Below are positions 11,053 to 25,977 of a stretch of 64,000 nt of DNA, piece by piece. Origin of the DNA: Gerris lacustris (Eukaryota; Arthropoda; Insecta; Hemiptera; Gerridae); assembly GCA_951217055.1 (NCBI GenBank), contig OX578284.1, positions 27,802,187 to 27,866,186 of the forward strand. Direction: 5' to 3'. The translations under genes were made by a program, and so were the position numbers. The number at the start of each line of letters is the position of its first letter. The stretch's first letter is position 1. The notes under the pieces are model-generated. The model worked only from the letters and a program-made list of their open reading frames with translations, ran no database searches and was not told where the DNA came from.

Positions 11053-11773
11053 ATTGAAGCGAGCGTAGCGAGCTTCCTACATTCAACGAAACATGCTCCG
11101 TGTCTGTCTGTCTGTCTGTCTGTCAGTAACGTTCACGCGTGTGACGATAACTTGAGTAAAAGTTGACCGATTTAGTTGAAATTTGGTATACATGATCCTC
11201 TTACTAATACTCAGGCTAAGTTCGTTGGACAGCATGATCCGTCCAAGAGTTCGCGCGCAACGCTCGCGTAAACGAGAGGTTCAAAAATTAAATTGGAATT
11301 TCAGGACGGGAAAAGATTCTATCATCATCTATTTGATGAGACGAACATTTTTTTCAAATAACATTTTTTAGTAAAACCAACAGCGACACCGCTATGAATT
11401 AATAAAGATCGCTAAAACTATTAAAGCGGGCCTAAACGTTTAAAATAGAGAAAACAACCTTTTTACCGATATCTTACGTTCTAACGTAACGATTTTAATA
11501 AAACTTCATAGACACCATCTGATGCACAATTGAAACAGGCATGCAAAATTTCAATTTGATACATGCAGTAGTTTGTTTGTAGCAAAGAGATACAAATTAT
11601 AAATATTGAAATAGAGATGTGTGGTTAGTGGAATTGTAAGAATGCGGGGTGGTTCCCCTACTACTAGCCGCTGCACTACTACCAGACCCATTATCTATCA
11701 ACTCATCATGATTCACAATAATCTTTTTTTTTCAATATTCAATACATATTTATTACTATACGCTCGCTTCAAT
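11053..11773 (+). mobile_element. H2 repeat, full-length copy
   Basis: ATTGAAGCGAGCG at 11053 is mirrored by CGCTCGCTTCAAT at 11761-11773. The head also folds on itself (GAAGCGAGC-GTA-GCGAGCTTC) and is followed by (GTCT)n at 11101-11124. The body has GACGATAACTTGAGT, GAAATTTGGTATACATG and ACCGATATCTTAC blocks. These recur in the same direction at 15047-15656, and one block recurs near 49902. No protein motif is seen. It is a non-autonomous element of unknown superfamily with the same head plan as H1 and H3. Confidence 0.7.
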
Positions 11774-11794
11774 GATAGAGCCACGCGATGCCTA

Positions 11795-11942
<148 letters not shown>

Positions 11943-11944
11943 AA

Positions 11945-13890
<1,946 letters not shown>

Positions 13891-14190
13891 TGTATAATCA
13901 ATAAGTCATACTTACTGCGCCCATGTTAGATAATACCGCGGCTGTCCAAAGTTTGGGTAGAATTTAAGCCTACACATAAATTATTTAGTTTTGCGTTATT
14001 TTAATTTAAATAGCTCTGAATTGTTTGGAAAAGTTTAGGCTTTCCGCACTCAAGTTTCGTTTCCAACTTGTTGTTATTCAATACTTTGTTGTTTTTTTTT
14101 TCAACAGATTACTGTATCCTCCATAACTAAATATTGGTTTAGGAATTTACTAATTTTGTTAGGATGGCCCCTAAGTTACTTAGACCGTTT

Positions 14191-14386
14191 TTACTTTCTC
14201 ACATAGAGAGAAATTGTTGAAATGGCGCGAAAATTCCAAAAAAGTGTTTTTTGACAAAAGTCTGTCTGTCGTGTTTGCAGACGCATGGAGCTTAAGCTAC
14301 TGTGTTTTTATCAATTAAATAAGATATTATGGAATTTAAATACAGTTTGAACAACACGAGAAAGTTTGTCTGAGTTGTCTCGGACA
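14191..14386 (+). repeat. H4 repeat, internally deleted copy
   Basis: It opens with TTACTTTCTCACATAGAGAG, has the GTCTGTCTGTCGTGTTTGCAG and GACGCATGGAGC block, and ends with GAGAAAGTTTGTCTGAG and TTGTCTCGGAC. The middle, including the B-box part, is missing. Confidence 0.6.
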
Positions 14387-15046
14387 TTTTTTTTTTTTTT
14401 TCAAAAAGAATTTAATTAATCAATAGATTGTCAAATCAAAAACTGCTTAATACTTGCCTTATAAACAAAAAAGCTTAAAACTTTGGCACTTGACCATTTC
14501 TGGAAGTTGAAAGCGAAGAAAATTCCTAAGCATTTTGTACTTTCTTGAATTATTTCATTTTCTTTGCTGGGTTTAGCTGTTAAAAATGTCTACCCTTTAA
14601 TATTTATACCGATTGTGAAACTTCAGAATGTCGTTTTCTCCGAAAAAAACTTCATTATTATCACTGCTAAAAAATTTGTAAAGCTTGTGTAGATAGAGCT
14701 CAAGCCTGCCAAAGGGCTTATCAAACTGTATGTGTTATGGATGATATTGGGTTAGTGTGTCACTCCGTCAGTTCTACAAAACCTTGAAATTTGCATGCAT
14801 AACCAGTTAAGCAAGCGACCAGTTGAAAGTAGCGACAGTTATTCGCTACTTTACTTAAGCTAATCACTTATATAGCGATGCTGGATGATCCAGATCTGTG
14901 ATAACCCATCCAAGATGTGACCGCATCACCAATGCTATTTTCTTTAATTTAATTAAATATTAATTATTGTACCGAAGTTCCTTATAGCACATTACAGCGT
15001 CTGGAGCCTGGGAGTGAATTCGAAAAAAAATACCGGTAACGAAATC
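14387..15046. other. AT-rich stretch without genes
   Basis: Nothing clear. A patch near 14790-14940 is somewhat GC-richer but has no long frame. Confidence 0.5.
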
Positions 15047-15656
15047 GACCGATGACGATAACTTGAGTTAAAGTGACCGATTTATTTGAAATTTGGTGCA
15101 CATGTTCATTTTACTAATTACCAAGATGAGTTCGTTGGATAACGTTTTCCGCCCAAGCATTCGCGTGAACGTCAGTTTCAAATTTAAAATCGGAATTTTA
15201 AGACGGGAAAAAATTCTAACTTCATCCATTCAATGAGGCAAATCAACTTTTGTAAAATATATTTTTTTTAGTAAGACCAACACTGACACCGCTATGAAGT
15301 GTTAAAGATCGCTTAAACTATTAAAGCGGACCTAAACTTTAAAATAGAGAGAACACCGTTGTTACCGATATCTTACATTCTACGTAACAATTTTAATTAA
15401 ACTTCATACACATCGTCTAAAGAACAATTGAAAAAGGCATTTAAAATTTAGACCTGATGCAAGAAAAATTTTGTGTAGTGAAGTGTTATATTTTATAATA
15501 TTTTAAGTGGAGTAGGCCGGGGCGTGAGGGCAGGGAATAGTCCTGTTCCTCACTACTCGGCTCTTTACTACAATCATCCTCTTTAACTATAAACTCATCA
15601 TGATTAATTATTTTCTCAATATTCAATACATATTTGTTCCAAGACGCTCGCTTTAA
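15047..15656 (+). mobile_element. H2 repeat, left-truncated copy
   Basis: It aligns by eye with 11140-11773 through GACGATAACTTGAGT, GAAATTTGGTGCACATG, GACACCGCTATGAA, ACCGATATCTTACATTC and AACTCATCATGATT, and ends with CGCTCGCTTTAAT. The left inverted end and GTCT run are absent. Confidence 0.7.
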
Positions 15657-17525
15657 TAATAAAAAAAAAAAAAAAAATGTTTTTCTTTTCATTTTGCCTT
15701 AACTCCGCTAAATACAAATACATAGGTAATTCTTTTTAATTTTCTCTCTTTTCTAACTCCGCCATGTATAAGTAGTTTAGCATCCTATACTTAGCAGTGT
15801 GATTTATAATTTATATTTAATGGAAAGCGTAAGGAAAACTTCGTTCCTACCGGGTGAAAACTTCGTTCCTACCGGGTGTCCCGCGAACACGATTTTTTTT
15901 ATTTTTCAGTTTGTTAGATCACTTTAATACATTATTACTATTAATGGTGTATCCTATAATTAAAGCAAAAGTTAGTCATTCACATATAACTTTTAAAGAG
16001 TTGTATCATTTAACATTTTGTTATGTTCACTTAGAGTATGTAGTATGCTCTTACAGCTCGTCAATAATAAAGATCTTACCAGGTGAGGACCAACAACATT
16101 TTTTAACATTATTTATTTACATTATTCAAGGATAATGTGTTATTGGAGAATATAAACTCTTGTTTGGTTTTAGGACATTATTATAAATTGGGGTGTAATA
16201 GTTCGATAGTTTTCCTTTTTTCCCATACGTAGATAGTGGACTAGCTATAATAGTCGTAAGATAAGGTCAGATACGCTTTTTTGGGCTGTGTTAATTCTAT
16301 GGGTATTAATTACGTACCTTAATTAAGTCAATTTATTCTTACCTGATTTTGTAATTATAATTAAATTAAATTGAGGACACCGAAGATCAGCAAAAGTAAA
16401 AATAAAAAAATTGGATTTAATGACGATTAAGAAAAAATTATTTCCTTCTTTAATTATAAAAACAAAAACATATATTGTGATATTTCATCCCTTACTTTGC
16501 GACATCTTCAAACCTGTAAATTTATTTCACAATTAGATACATTTATCTTTTTATTATGCATAGTCAATTAATCAGTGTGGATATTATACATTTGCTTTTG
16601 TTAAAATATAAAATTAGAATAGAAAATTGACTCCAATAATAAATTAATTTAAAATAAGAATAAAAAGCCATTATACACTTGAATAATTTATCATTAAAAC
16701 TGTTAATCGTAAATTTTAAATTTAAAAAATAAAAAATGTATTTTTCCTTGTTAGAGGTCTTAGCTGTATAAAATCATTAATAAGTTAATAACCCTAATTG
16801 TTAAAGACTAAGATAATCTAATAAACACTGATGCATGTACAGTACATGTATTGTTTGATGATATGCAATTTATTTATGCGAGGGTATTTACTTTATTGTT
16901 TTTTTTTTTAGCAAGGCAGTGATTGTCATTATTTGTATTTCTTTTATACAAAAAGAATAAATTAAGGAGGAGGTCAAAGAAAGTCAATGTGAACTAAATA
17001 AAAACAAGTGTAGCATTTGGGTTCGGATAAAAATAACTCTGTAAAAAAGTTTTTTTTTAATTTTTTATTCTCTTTCTTAATTTGACATTTTGGTGCTGTG
17101 TCTGGGATTGTTTACCACTTGAAAGGAAATCATATTGTAGTAAAAAGTCGATTTACTTCTCTTGCCAACAAAAGAGAGAAAGGGTTTTTTGGGGAGGGGT
17201 TTTTGTAGAAACGCTGTCATTTTTGATCACAAAGAAAATAAGTTCATTGTTCGATCCGGCTCGAAGGACCAAATAAATAGTGACGCTTTGTTGTTGTTTT
17301 GCTTGGACACTAGGTAGGACTAGCGTCGTGTCTCGGTGAGTTATTTTCCTCTTCAAAACAACCTCATTACTGATTGTTACCTCCTTGACATCTAGCCATT
17401 CTCGTCTTGCTCTTTTATCTTTAGTAAGTTCTCGAAAATACTCCTTTTATCCTGCCCTGATTTTCTTTTTATTGAATAGCCTTGTAAAAGAGAGAATAAA
17501 GGATTTTCTAGGGTACTCTATTAAG

Positions 17526-17527
<2 letters not shown>
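15657..17527. other. Gene-free stretch with a 22-base duplication
   Basis: At 15834-15878 the unit AAAACTTCGTTCCTACCGGG (plus TG) occurs twice in tandem, followed by TGTCCCGCG. The rest is AT-rich, with open frames of up to 93 codons that have no recognisable domain and probably arise by chance. Confidence 0.5.

Positions 17528-17610
<83 letters not shown>
17528..17610. repeat. (TA)n microsatellite
   Basis: About 41 TA units. Tyr-Ile open frames run over both strands of it. Confidence 0.96.
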
Positions 17611-17615
<5 letters not shown>

Positions 17616-18065
17616 TATAAATATAAACATTCCAGCAATAACATTTTGATCAAAGCAATAGAAACTTCGAGGGTAAAAGCAAATGATTCTTCCTGTTTCT
17701 ACCAAAATTACATCTAACACTTTAGATTGTAGCAGTCGTTTTATCCTTTGATCATACTTCTAACATAATATTAAAAAAAGTATAGAAGCCGCAGCATTGA
17801 AAATGTATTTCCCTCAGTCAATCTTCTCAAAAAAAGTTTATCTTTGACTACATGCAATCCATGTTTTACTTAATCTATATTCTAAATTTAATATCTTTAC
17901 AAAGGTGATTTTTATACTTCTATTATTTATAAAGAACTTTTTTACTTTAATTGTTTATAATAACCAGTATGTCTTCATTAAGTATAATTTTAATATATAT
18001 TTATTATTATTATTTACGTGTACTAAATGCTTACTTTCTAACTTCTTAAGTCATTATGATAGTTT

Positions 18066-18125
18066 CTAGTACTTCGTTATAATACTACTAGTACTTCGTT
18101 ATAATACTACTAGTACTTCTTTACT
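18066..18125. repeat. 22-base tandem repeat
   Basis: CTAGTACTTCGTTATAATAC (plus TA) is present about 2.7 times in a head-to-tail array. Confidence 0.9.
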
Positions 18126-18194
18126 AGTATACCGACTAGAAAATTGCCTCATCCTGTGGGAAGCAATATAAAATAAAATAAGAATTTAAAAGGG

Positions 18195-18245
18195 AGACAG
18201 AGAGAGAAAACTACACTCCGACCTTGAAATTTGAACCATGGGTCT
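18195..18245 (-). repeat. tRNA-derived SINE fragment
   Basis: ACACTCCGACC...ATTTGAACCATGGGTCT resembles the tRNA-like sequence at 63743-63816 together with its GAAACAGACAGTG flank. It is cut off where the MITE at 18248 begins, which suggests that the MITE landed in the SINE. Confidence 0.45.
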
Positions 18246-18247
18246 AA

Positions 18248-18421
18248 AAAGGCCCCATACACGGTCAAAATGTTTGCGCAAACATTTTGACCTTTATTAT
18301 AGGGCTGTTTGATGTTTGCGCAAACATGATATTTGACGTGTATTGTATAGCCTAAATTCAGCCGACATAAGGTTTGCGCTAATATGTTTGCGCAAAATGT
18401 TTGATCGTGATGGGGGCCTTT
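18248..18421. mobile_element. MITE with TTTGCGCAAA modules
   Basis: The inverted ends AAGGCCCCATACACGGTCAAA and TTTGATCGTGATGGGGGCCTT agree at most positions. Inside, GTTTGCGCAAAC-type palindromes occur at about 18272, 18316 and 18386, with a variant at 18371. The element is about 174 bases. Flanking TA is possible, but the target duplication is unclear. There is no coding capacity. Confidence 0.7.
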
Positions 18422-18639
18422 AGGATTGTGTCGTCTAAAATATATTTAATTGGACTCGCCTTTAAAAGTTGTTTAGTACAATTAAAAATAGTCTGTAAAT
18501 TATTGTCACAATATTCGCGTAATTTGATGTTATGCTGTTAACCTATAGCCTGTTTTATTTAATTTTTCCATTTTTTTAAATCTGTCAAAATTGTTTTGAT
18601 TTTTACTGGTCTTATATTACTTTGTTTTGTAAGATTCAT

Positions 18640-18739
18640 CACACGTTTCCGTTACCCCGATTTTGAACCACTTCCCGTCATTCAATCTTCTCCAAATATT
18701 TTGCACATAGATACAACTAAGGTGAAGAATACAGCAACC

Positions 18740-18771
<32 letters not shown>

Positions 18772-18920
18772 GTCATATCTTTGCTTTTTAAGTTTCATCG
18801 CACTCCTATTACCCCAATTTTGACCCACTTCCCGTCTTTCAATCTTCCTTAAATTTTGCACATAGATACAACTAAGGTAAAGAATACTGAAACCAAAAAA
18901 AAAAATAAAAAAAAAATAAA
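18640..18920 (+). repeat. Tandem duplication of about 140 bases
   Basis: The blocks CCGTTACCCCGATTTTGAAC and CCTATTACCCCAATTTTGAC each lead into CACTTCCCGTC, TTTTGCACATAGATACAACT and AAGGTGAAGAATAC, and each ends in an A-rich tail (about 28 A's after the first copy). An A tail after each unit hints at a retroposed short element inserted twice or duplicated. Confidence 0.7.
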
Positions 18921-18989
18921 TGAAAATAAGTAATAATTAATTATTACATCAATAAATATATTAACAAAATTTAATGACGCGCAAATGGT

Positions 18990-19225
18990 TGAAATTATTA
19001 TTGTGCCATCTGGCTACATTCAATATACTATCCAAATTGCTTAAAAATCTTATGAGTGTACTTTTAAAGATATAGGTGTTAAAAGAGCATTCTTTGTGGT
19101 GCAATAGTGGAAAAGAAACTTATAGGCGCAGAAAGTTAAAACTCACATGAGATCTCCAGGCAAATTATGTCCTACCATCAAAATGGAAAAAAAATGTCGG
19201 ACGTGTAGTTTTTAAGATATGTATA
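18990..19225 (+). repeat. Dispersed repeat, copy 1 (see 34360-34610)
   Basis: It shares CTTAAAAATCTTATGAGTGT, ACTTTTAAAGATATAGGTGT, GGCGCAG, GTCCTACCATC and GTTTTTAA words in the same order with 34360-34610. The family is unknown. Confidence 0.55.
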
Positions 19226-19239
19226 GAGTGGAATGCACA

Positions 19240-19785
19240 ATTGGTCAGTACTATAAGTCAAGTGTTTTCCATTTATTAGTTGAACATTTTATCCAAATGT
19301 ACCATAAAAAAAATGTACCATAAATAATTCCTTCGCGGGGTGGAATCGGATCCGGCCTCGCACCATCCGCGTTTGGCTATTTTTCTCAAGGACTAGATTT
19401 TTTATTTTTTTTAAATTATTTATTTCAATAGAAATGCTACAGGCTTTCGCCCAAAACAGCATATTGTAATACATACATTTTATAACAAAAATGTTGATTC
19501 AGAAGTACAGTAGGGTTTGTGAAAGAGCTATAACTCAGAATACAAAAAAAAAAAAGTATATGTTTTTTCCGGATGGCTTTAATCTCTTATCGGTTTTTTT
19601 TTTTTTTTTTGAAAATGTTGGCCAAATTTTATCGAAAGTTGCCCTGTAGTTTAAGTGTTCTCCACGCATCTGCACAGACTACAGACCGACATTTTTTTTC
19701 ACTCAGGGGACCTCAAAACGTGTAAATTCGTCAAAATTTACCATAGAATTTTTACGTCACCTCAATAATTTTTCATTATAATGTA
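19240..19785 (-). repeat. H4 dispersed repeat, reverse copy
   Basis: It contains TTTTCCATTTATTAGTTGAA, a decayed B-box (GGTGGAATCGGATCCGGCCTC), CTCCACGCATCTGCACAGAC and CTCAGGGGACCTCAAAACGT in the same order as 52755-53276. Confidence 0.6.
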
Positions 19786-19808
19786 CTACTACCTATAAAA
19801 AAAATAAC

Positions 19809-20096
19809 TTAAATTAGTTGATTTTTGGTCTAAAGGAAAATTAAAACGCTCCCATTTGCGATATTTCGACCCCTCCTTGGGTCATTCTCCAGCTAAAAAC
19901 CAATTTATTAAATATATTAATTACATATAGGCATCAGCAATTTATTGATTGGTTAAATTCAATAAATTGTTGATGCCTATATGTAATTAATATATTTAAT
20001 AAATTGGTTTCTAGCTTGAGAATGACCCAAGGAGGGGTCGAAATATCGCAAATGGGAGTTTTAATTTTCCTTTAGACCAAAAATCAACTAATTTAA
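19809..20096. mobile_element. Palindromic Penelope-like terminal repeat
   Basis: Two arms of about 140 bases (19809-19948 and 19959-20096) are near-perfect reverse complements around the 10-base spacer TTGGTTAAAT. Each arm carries the hairpin motif (GACCC, loop, GGGTC, then GAAATATCGC), as in the terminal repeats of the Penelope element at 24.5-27.3 kb. This looks like head-to-head pseudo-LTRs with nothing between them. Confidence 0.7.
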
Positions 20097-23000
20097 ACAA
20101 TACAAGGAATCAACTACTCTACTTAATAATAAAATAACTGTTTTTACAATTAAAATTGACATTTTCAAAGTCGAATAAGTTATGAATGCGATTTTGTAGG
20201 AAATCACGGTTAGTCTTGTCTTTTATATTAATGGTATTATGCATTAAATTTATATATTTTAATATTTTATCTAAACTTAAGAACATGAAAATAAAAAGTA
20301 AATTGTATTCAATGTTATATAATTTTTTCTACTCTATATTCTGTAGTTTTTAGTATTTTTTGTAATGTAAATTGTGCTTTAATAATTTGTACTGCATATT
20401 AAATTTGTACCAGTCTGAATTTTTCTGTATTTTCACATGTACTTTAATGTATGAATCTGCTTTTGACAATCATATTCTCCTTGCTCTATTTACGTAAATT
20501 TTACGAGTTTTTGACTATTTTACATACTGTCCTAAGCAAGGAGTGAAAGGTCCAGTTGAAAATGATGTAAATTCGACTTAATATAATAGCTAGAAGGGTA
20601 TCTGGAAGTGATGTTATATGTAGGTCTGTAGGTATACCTGGGCTTAGGGCCAGTTAATATAGGCGACTAGTCCGGCCAGTCCTTTGGCAAGATTGTGGTT
20701 GGCAGGGCTCCCACAAAGGCTGTCCTTAGTCCTTTTCTATCTTATATACACTATAACCATTATTATTTCCTTGGCCGTTGTAAATACGGATCAAGTACAT
20801 TACTCTGATAGTAAAGGGGGGAGGGGTAAAAAATATGTTTTTTTTAAATGTATTTTGACTAGGATAAAAGGTGAAGAAATATGATTTTGGTTTTACATTA
20901 GATTAACCTGTTTGAAAAGCTTATTTCACTAACTATACTATCAAGTTGATGTATTATTTAAATACATAGTTATTTACATCTTAAAAATAACTAAATCTAA
21001 AATAATAGAGCACAGATGTAGTGTCCAGGGGTCTAATAGGAGTAGAAATTGTAACTCCCACTCATATCATAAGTACATTGTGTTGGAAGCAGAGTCTAAC
21101 ATCACTTAATTGCAATAAGTTAATTTTATTCTTCCCATTTTTATCTAAAAAGTAATGAGATCTTAAAGAATAGAACATAGGATTAGTATGTGGGAAATTT
21201 GAAAGTAGAAATTCTTACTCTCACTCATATTTAATGGCTTCTTTTAATTCTTACCTGTTAAATCCATTTTTGAATCCACCACGACAAGAATAAGAAACAC
21301 TTTTCTTTAAATCATTCTTTATGGTAGTAGTGAGAACAGGGATGGATAGGGACACCGTGAAGACGGGGAATTTCCCTCCGCTTAGCAGATTAAAAAAAAA
21401 AAAAAAAAATGGTCCGAAAATTCAAACTAAACTTTCTCATATCAATATGTTTTTTCTTCAGTGTGGTGCCACTGATATAATAGCTCAATTAATTTTCACT
21501 TCTTCAAAAATGTGTAAGTGACGTTTCAATGTGACGGGTCATTAAGTCAAAAAGTATCGAGCGTCTTCATGCTGTAATGGGTGCTCCTTCTGTCCTCCTA
21601 CTGTATCAGTGAGGCGCCGGAGCGCCACAAAATAAAAAATCGCGCAAAAAATAATAAAATGGATTAAAATAATAACAACACGACAATCAAGCGGCAGATG
21701 GTGGGTATCTGTCAGCAGACCCCAAAAATGCGGTTTTCTGGATATATGTTGATTATTTTTCTCATCCTTTAACTTTTTTCTGAGAAAACAAGTGCAAGTA
21801 TTCTAGCTTAGCTATTTCATATGTAGTTCCTTTATATCATTGGAATGGACGAGTAATATTTTGCGCCTATTGTATTTTATCACTCATTTACCACTATTTA
21901 TTCTAGCTTTAGTTATCGCATAATAAAATAAAATATGAAACAAATTGTGATATTTTACCATCACATTACTAAAATTTGAACATTTGTACTTATAATATAG
22001 GTTGACAAAGAATGAGTTTTCAGGAAGAGCCCCTCCCCCCTAAATGTGAGAGGGGGGGGGGGCTCATTACATAATATGACGCCGGTTAGTGTGTTTTCCC
22101 CTGCCGGACTCTACCTTCCCATCCGCCCCTGAGTAAGAATATAGTTTTACCTGATTCATAACATGTCATCATCCTTAATTATAGGGTTGTCGACAATGTT
22201 CAATTACCTATATTTTCTAAAGTTTAACATCACTTGGGTAAATAGTTGAATATTATTGTGAAAGAAAACCTTAATTTCATTTCTACGAACAGTAATCATT
22301 GTGTTGGTATAGATATTCTATGTACAATACTTATTTTCTTCTCAACAAAAACTTTCCCAAGTCAATTCACTATTTATATTTTGATTCTTTTATTTTTTTG
22401 TTTCTTGTTATTCCTAAAATAGAAATTTTCAAAATGTAGATTGGAAGGTCACCTCTTGGAATAACATGATTTCGCTTTGTCTAAAGGTTCTAGTACCTAG
22501 GTTGTTCTCCTAATTTTCCTCTTGTTGGGGTGTATAGTTGGAATCTTGAGCATATAGTTGGAAACTAAGGGATTCAAGCTAGAGAAACTTGAGGTTAACC
22601 AATATCTATTATAATCAGCGCAATTAAAGTTTTCTCCTTTACAACAAGTTTTAACTTTTGTCGTGTCTAGAACGGATTCTCCTTCCATCGTCTGAAGACT
22701 TAAAGGTTGCTGTAAACCTCAAAACTGTTAGCACTAATAATGTGGAACTTGTGTCGTTTTAATATACAACTAGGAAACTTTTACTTGGTTGGCAAGATAG
22801 ATACCCACTTAATGTTTCAGGTATATTTAATTTCAAAAACACGCATTATGATCTAAGATGCATAATGTGAATACTTCTTCAAAACTCGAAGTTACACATC
22901 TGATACATTAAAACTAAAAAGAAGAGAAATTGTAAAATCTTATCTTATTAATATTCACAAAATGTAATCTTACTTGTTTAATCTAAAGAAATTATAATCT

Positions 23001-24493
23001 ACAATCTAGAGATTTGAGTAGTAATAGTTGAGAGAAAGTAGTAATGGATAGATTAAAATCTTAAAAGATGAAATAAGACAAAGGAAGAACTTTTTAATTT
23101 CTTTCCTTTGTAGGAAATGGAAAAATAAAATTATGTTATAATGTTATATTATGAGTCTTTTTCCATTTTATCATCGTCTAGCACGGTACATGTTACACTA
23201 TTTATAAATGGGGAATATTATCGATATGTTTATATTGTTGATTGTGAAATAAACTCTTTATTATTCAAGTTAATAATCCGCGGTACTACAGCCTACAAAT
23301 GGCTTCGTCACTTGCGATTGGATTTATACACTTAAAGGTTTTCTGAGTTCAAATAAAGGGTTTTTAAAAAATGTCTGTCGTCTAAGCAGACGAGTGGAGT
23401 CTAAACTATTGGCCCAATGTCGATGATTTCGAATAAATTTTGGAACATCTCGAGGTGAATTTAGCCTTACATTTTTGAGCGCTACCACCTAAAATCAGTA
23501 AAATCGTTAAATAATATGTTTTTTTTTTCAATAACGATTCCAACCATTTTTATAAAAATGTTCTATTTTGTAGTTCTCTGTGAGAGACCGGGATTTGTGT
23601 TATTTAAAAATAAACGAATCTAACTCAACAAATTGTATTTATGGTTAGTTAGTTGTATCCTTTATCTAGAAACGAAAAATATAAATTCTTACCTGAAATT
23701 ACTAACAGTAGTAGCTATTTTTTTCATAGTTATGATTATTTTATTTATTTATTATTTTTTTAAATAGCTCTTAATGTAATTATCAGTGATAAGACGTGAT
23801 CCTCCATTGATAATTCCTTCATACTCCATCCAGTCATGTGTAGTGATCAAGTTATATTTTGAATTGTTAGATACAATGAAGTTTCAAGTTAGAATGGAAT
23901 TGAGAAAGTGTTAAGATATTGTGAGGCCCCAAAGTTGTCAGTTGCTAACTCGGTAAATAGAGTAATGTCTAACTCTCCATTGAGTTAGTTCCAATCTCTG
24001 CTTGAATTCAGTAGACTTGACATTAATCCCTATTGCTCATAGAGATACTTTGTGACATCTGACTATGTTGAATTAATTGAAAGTATGGGTTAAAAGGACC
24101 TTTTTTGAATGGATAAGTTAGAAATTATTGTTGAATATCAAAAGTATCTTACATTGTGAAATCATTATTATAGATTGACGATAGTAATTCGTACATTATA
24201 ATTAATTTAATTTACTTAAAATATAGGTTTTTATATTTTAGGTATTTTAGAACATATATTCTGTTAGAAACAGACTTATGACAATGAGGATTTTTACTTT
24301 ATCAAATACGTAGTGTAAATGGAGGAAGAGTGTTGTGATGACATGTAAGTTGTATTTTTAAATTTTGATGGATTTACACGTTTGCTTGTTTGCATTTTTT
24401 TTTTTTTAAGTGTCTAATATCCCCTTTTCACCTCCTAGCTTCCGTGGAGTCGAATTTCGAATTATTTCACATAGAGAAAGCCCAAATAAAATC
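20097..24493. other. Long gene-free stretch
   Basis: No exon or element body is recognised apart from an H4 fragment at 23341-23600. A GC-rich hairpin at about 22026-22062 pairs a run of C with a run of G (GCCCCTCCCCCC with AGGGGGGGGGGC). A small hairpin GGCGCCGGAGCGCC lies near 21613. Short open frames (for example 20684-20884, 21321-21521, 22497-22688) show no domain. Confidence 0.5.
23341..23600 (+). repeat. H4 repeat fragment
   Basis: AAAAATGTCTGTCGTCTAAGC, GAGTGGAGTC, ACTATTGGCCCAATGT and AACGATTCCAACCATTTT follow the H4 order. The copy is diverged and incomplete. Confidence 0.45.
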
Positions 24494-25233
24494 TATATTT
24501 TATTAAATTTTTTTGATGGATTTTTTAGGTGTATTTAAAAAATAAAAAAACTAGTTGATTTCCATTTCTTTTATTTGTGAGACATTTCGGCCCTTTAAGG
24601 TCATCTTCCCATCACATAATTTTCATACTACAAATAAAAAAACATTAAAATTATTATTAGTAACATAATTCTATAAATCCTTTTCACCTTAATTATTTAA
24701 CACTTATTTTGAAATTGGTATTTTAACAATGCTATAAAAATATATATATATAAAAATTTTTAAAGAACGTTATTTACTTACAATTTGTGTAGTCGCATTG
24801 AAATTTTAATAATTAGTATTTTCGTTAATATTAAATTTTTTTATTCTCCATAGGATTCGTCAAATAAATACATTATAAAATTAATCTAAATACAATTTTC
24901 AATGAACAACTGAACACTTTAAACGACAATTATTTTGCACAATTATTTTTGATCACATTTCACTTAAGTGTAACAAACAATATGTATATGTATATAGAAA
25001 ACTAACTCATTTCTTAAATTGAAAATATGATTCTAGTCAAATAATTATGAATTAACAATTCATGATATTAAAATGTTATAACTTTAACTTAGAATTCTTG
25101 GTTTATATGGTGAAAATTTATACATAATTTATCATCGATTTGTTTTAAATTAATTCAAATATTGCATTATATTTATTTATATTGATCCGGAATTATGATT
25201 AATACCTTATTGTTTGTATTATATTGGTTAATA
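24494..25233. repeat. Penelope pseudo-LTR, left arm
   Basis: It is the reverse complement of 26553-27261 with scattered changes. It includes ACTAGTTGATTTCCATTTC and GAGACATTTCGGCCCTTTA. It is about 30 bases longer than its partner; I did not place all the gaps. Confidence 0.88.
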
Positions 25234-25407
25234 TTTATTCTGGGAAGTTATCAATTGCATTTAATTCTCTAAATTTTACCTTTAGAAATCTCATAAATTG
25301 TAAAAATTGTTTAGTGGTGCTATCTAGGAGAGATTTAAGTGAACTACTTTTTTACAATGGTTTTATTTAATTACTTAGGTTTTTATTTCATTTTATCCAT
25401 TTACTTA

Positions 25408-25411
<4 letters not shown>

Positions 25412-25480
<69 letters not shown>

Positions 25481-25575
25481 CATACACACACATACATATA
25501 TATATATATATACACACACATACATACACACACATACATACATACATACACATACATACATACATATATACATAT
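25412..25575. repeat. (TA)n/(CATA)n compound microsatellite
   Basis: Pure TA passes into CACATACATACACACACATA-type repeats inside the Penelope element. Confidence 0.95.
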
Positions 25576-25977
25576 TAAATAATTAACTATTGTTTATCTC
25601 ACATTATTTATTTATTTTATTTTATTGGTTTATTTTTCATTATAATTTCTTACAATATTATTATTATTTCTTTAATTTAAAATTGATTCTAATTAAAAAT
25701 TTCCATTATATTGTACGTTTAAAAAATAAATAAATAAATAAATAAATATACAAATAAAAATTAAAAATAAAATAAATAAAATATTTAATTTTGTATTTCG
25801 TTATGTTAAAAAACTCCAATTGAATGTGATTATTCTTTATTTTGTTAATAATTATTATGATGATTCATTTAAATATTTAATAAATATTCATTTATAAATA
25901 TATATTTAAAAAAAAAAAAAAAAATCACTCAATCACACTCTCACACACATCTGTTATTAGGTATTAAATTAAATTTG

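Noticed and set aside
20022..20058. Strict hammerhead ribozyme in the 19.8-20.1 kb palindrome
   Set aside because: The hairpin and GAAA are present, but CTGATGA is degraded and no stem III or stem I pairing could be drawn. Kept only as a related motif. The same applies to 27150 and 12088.
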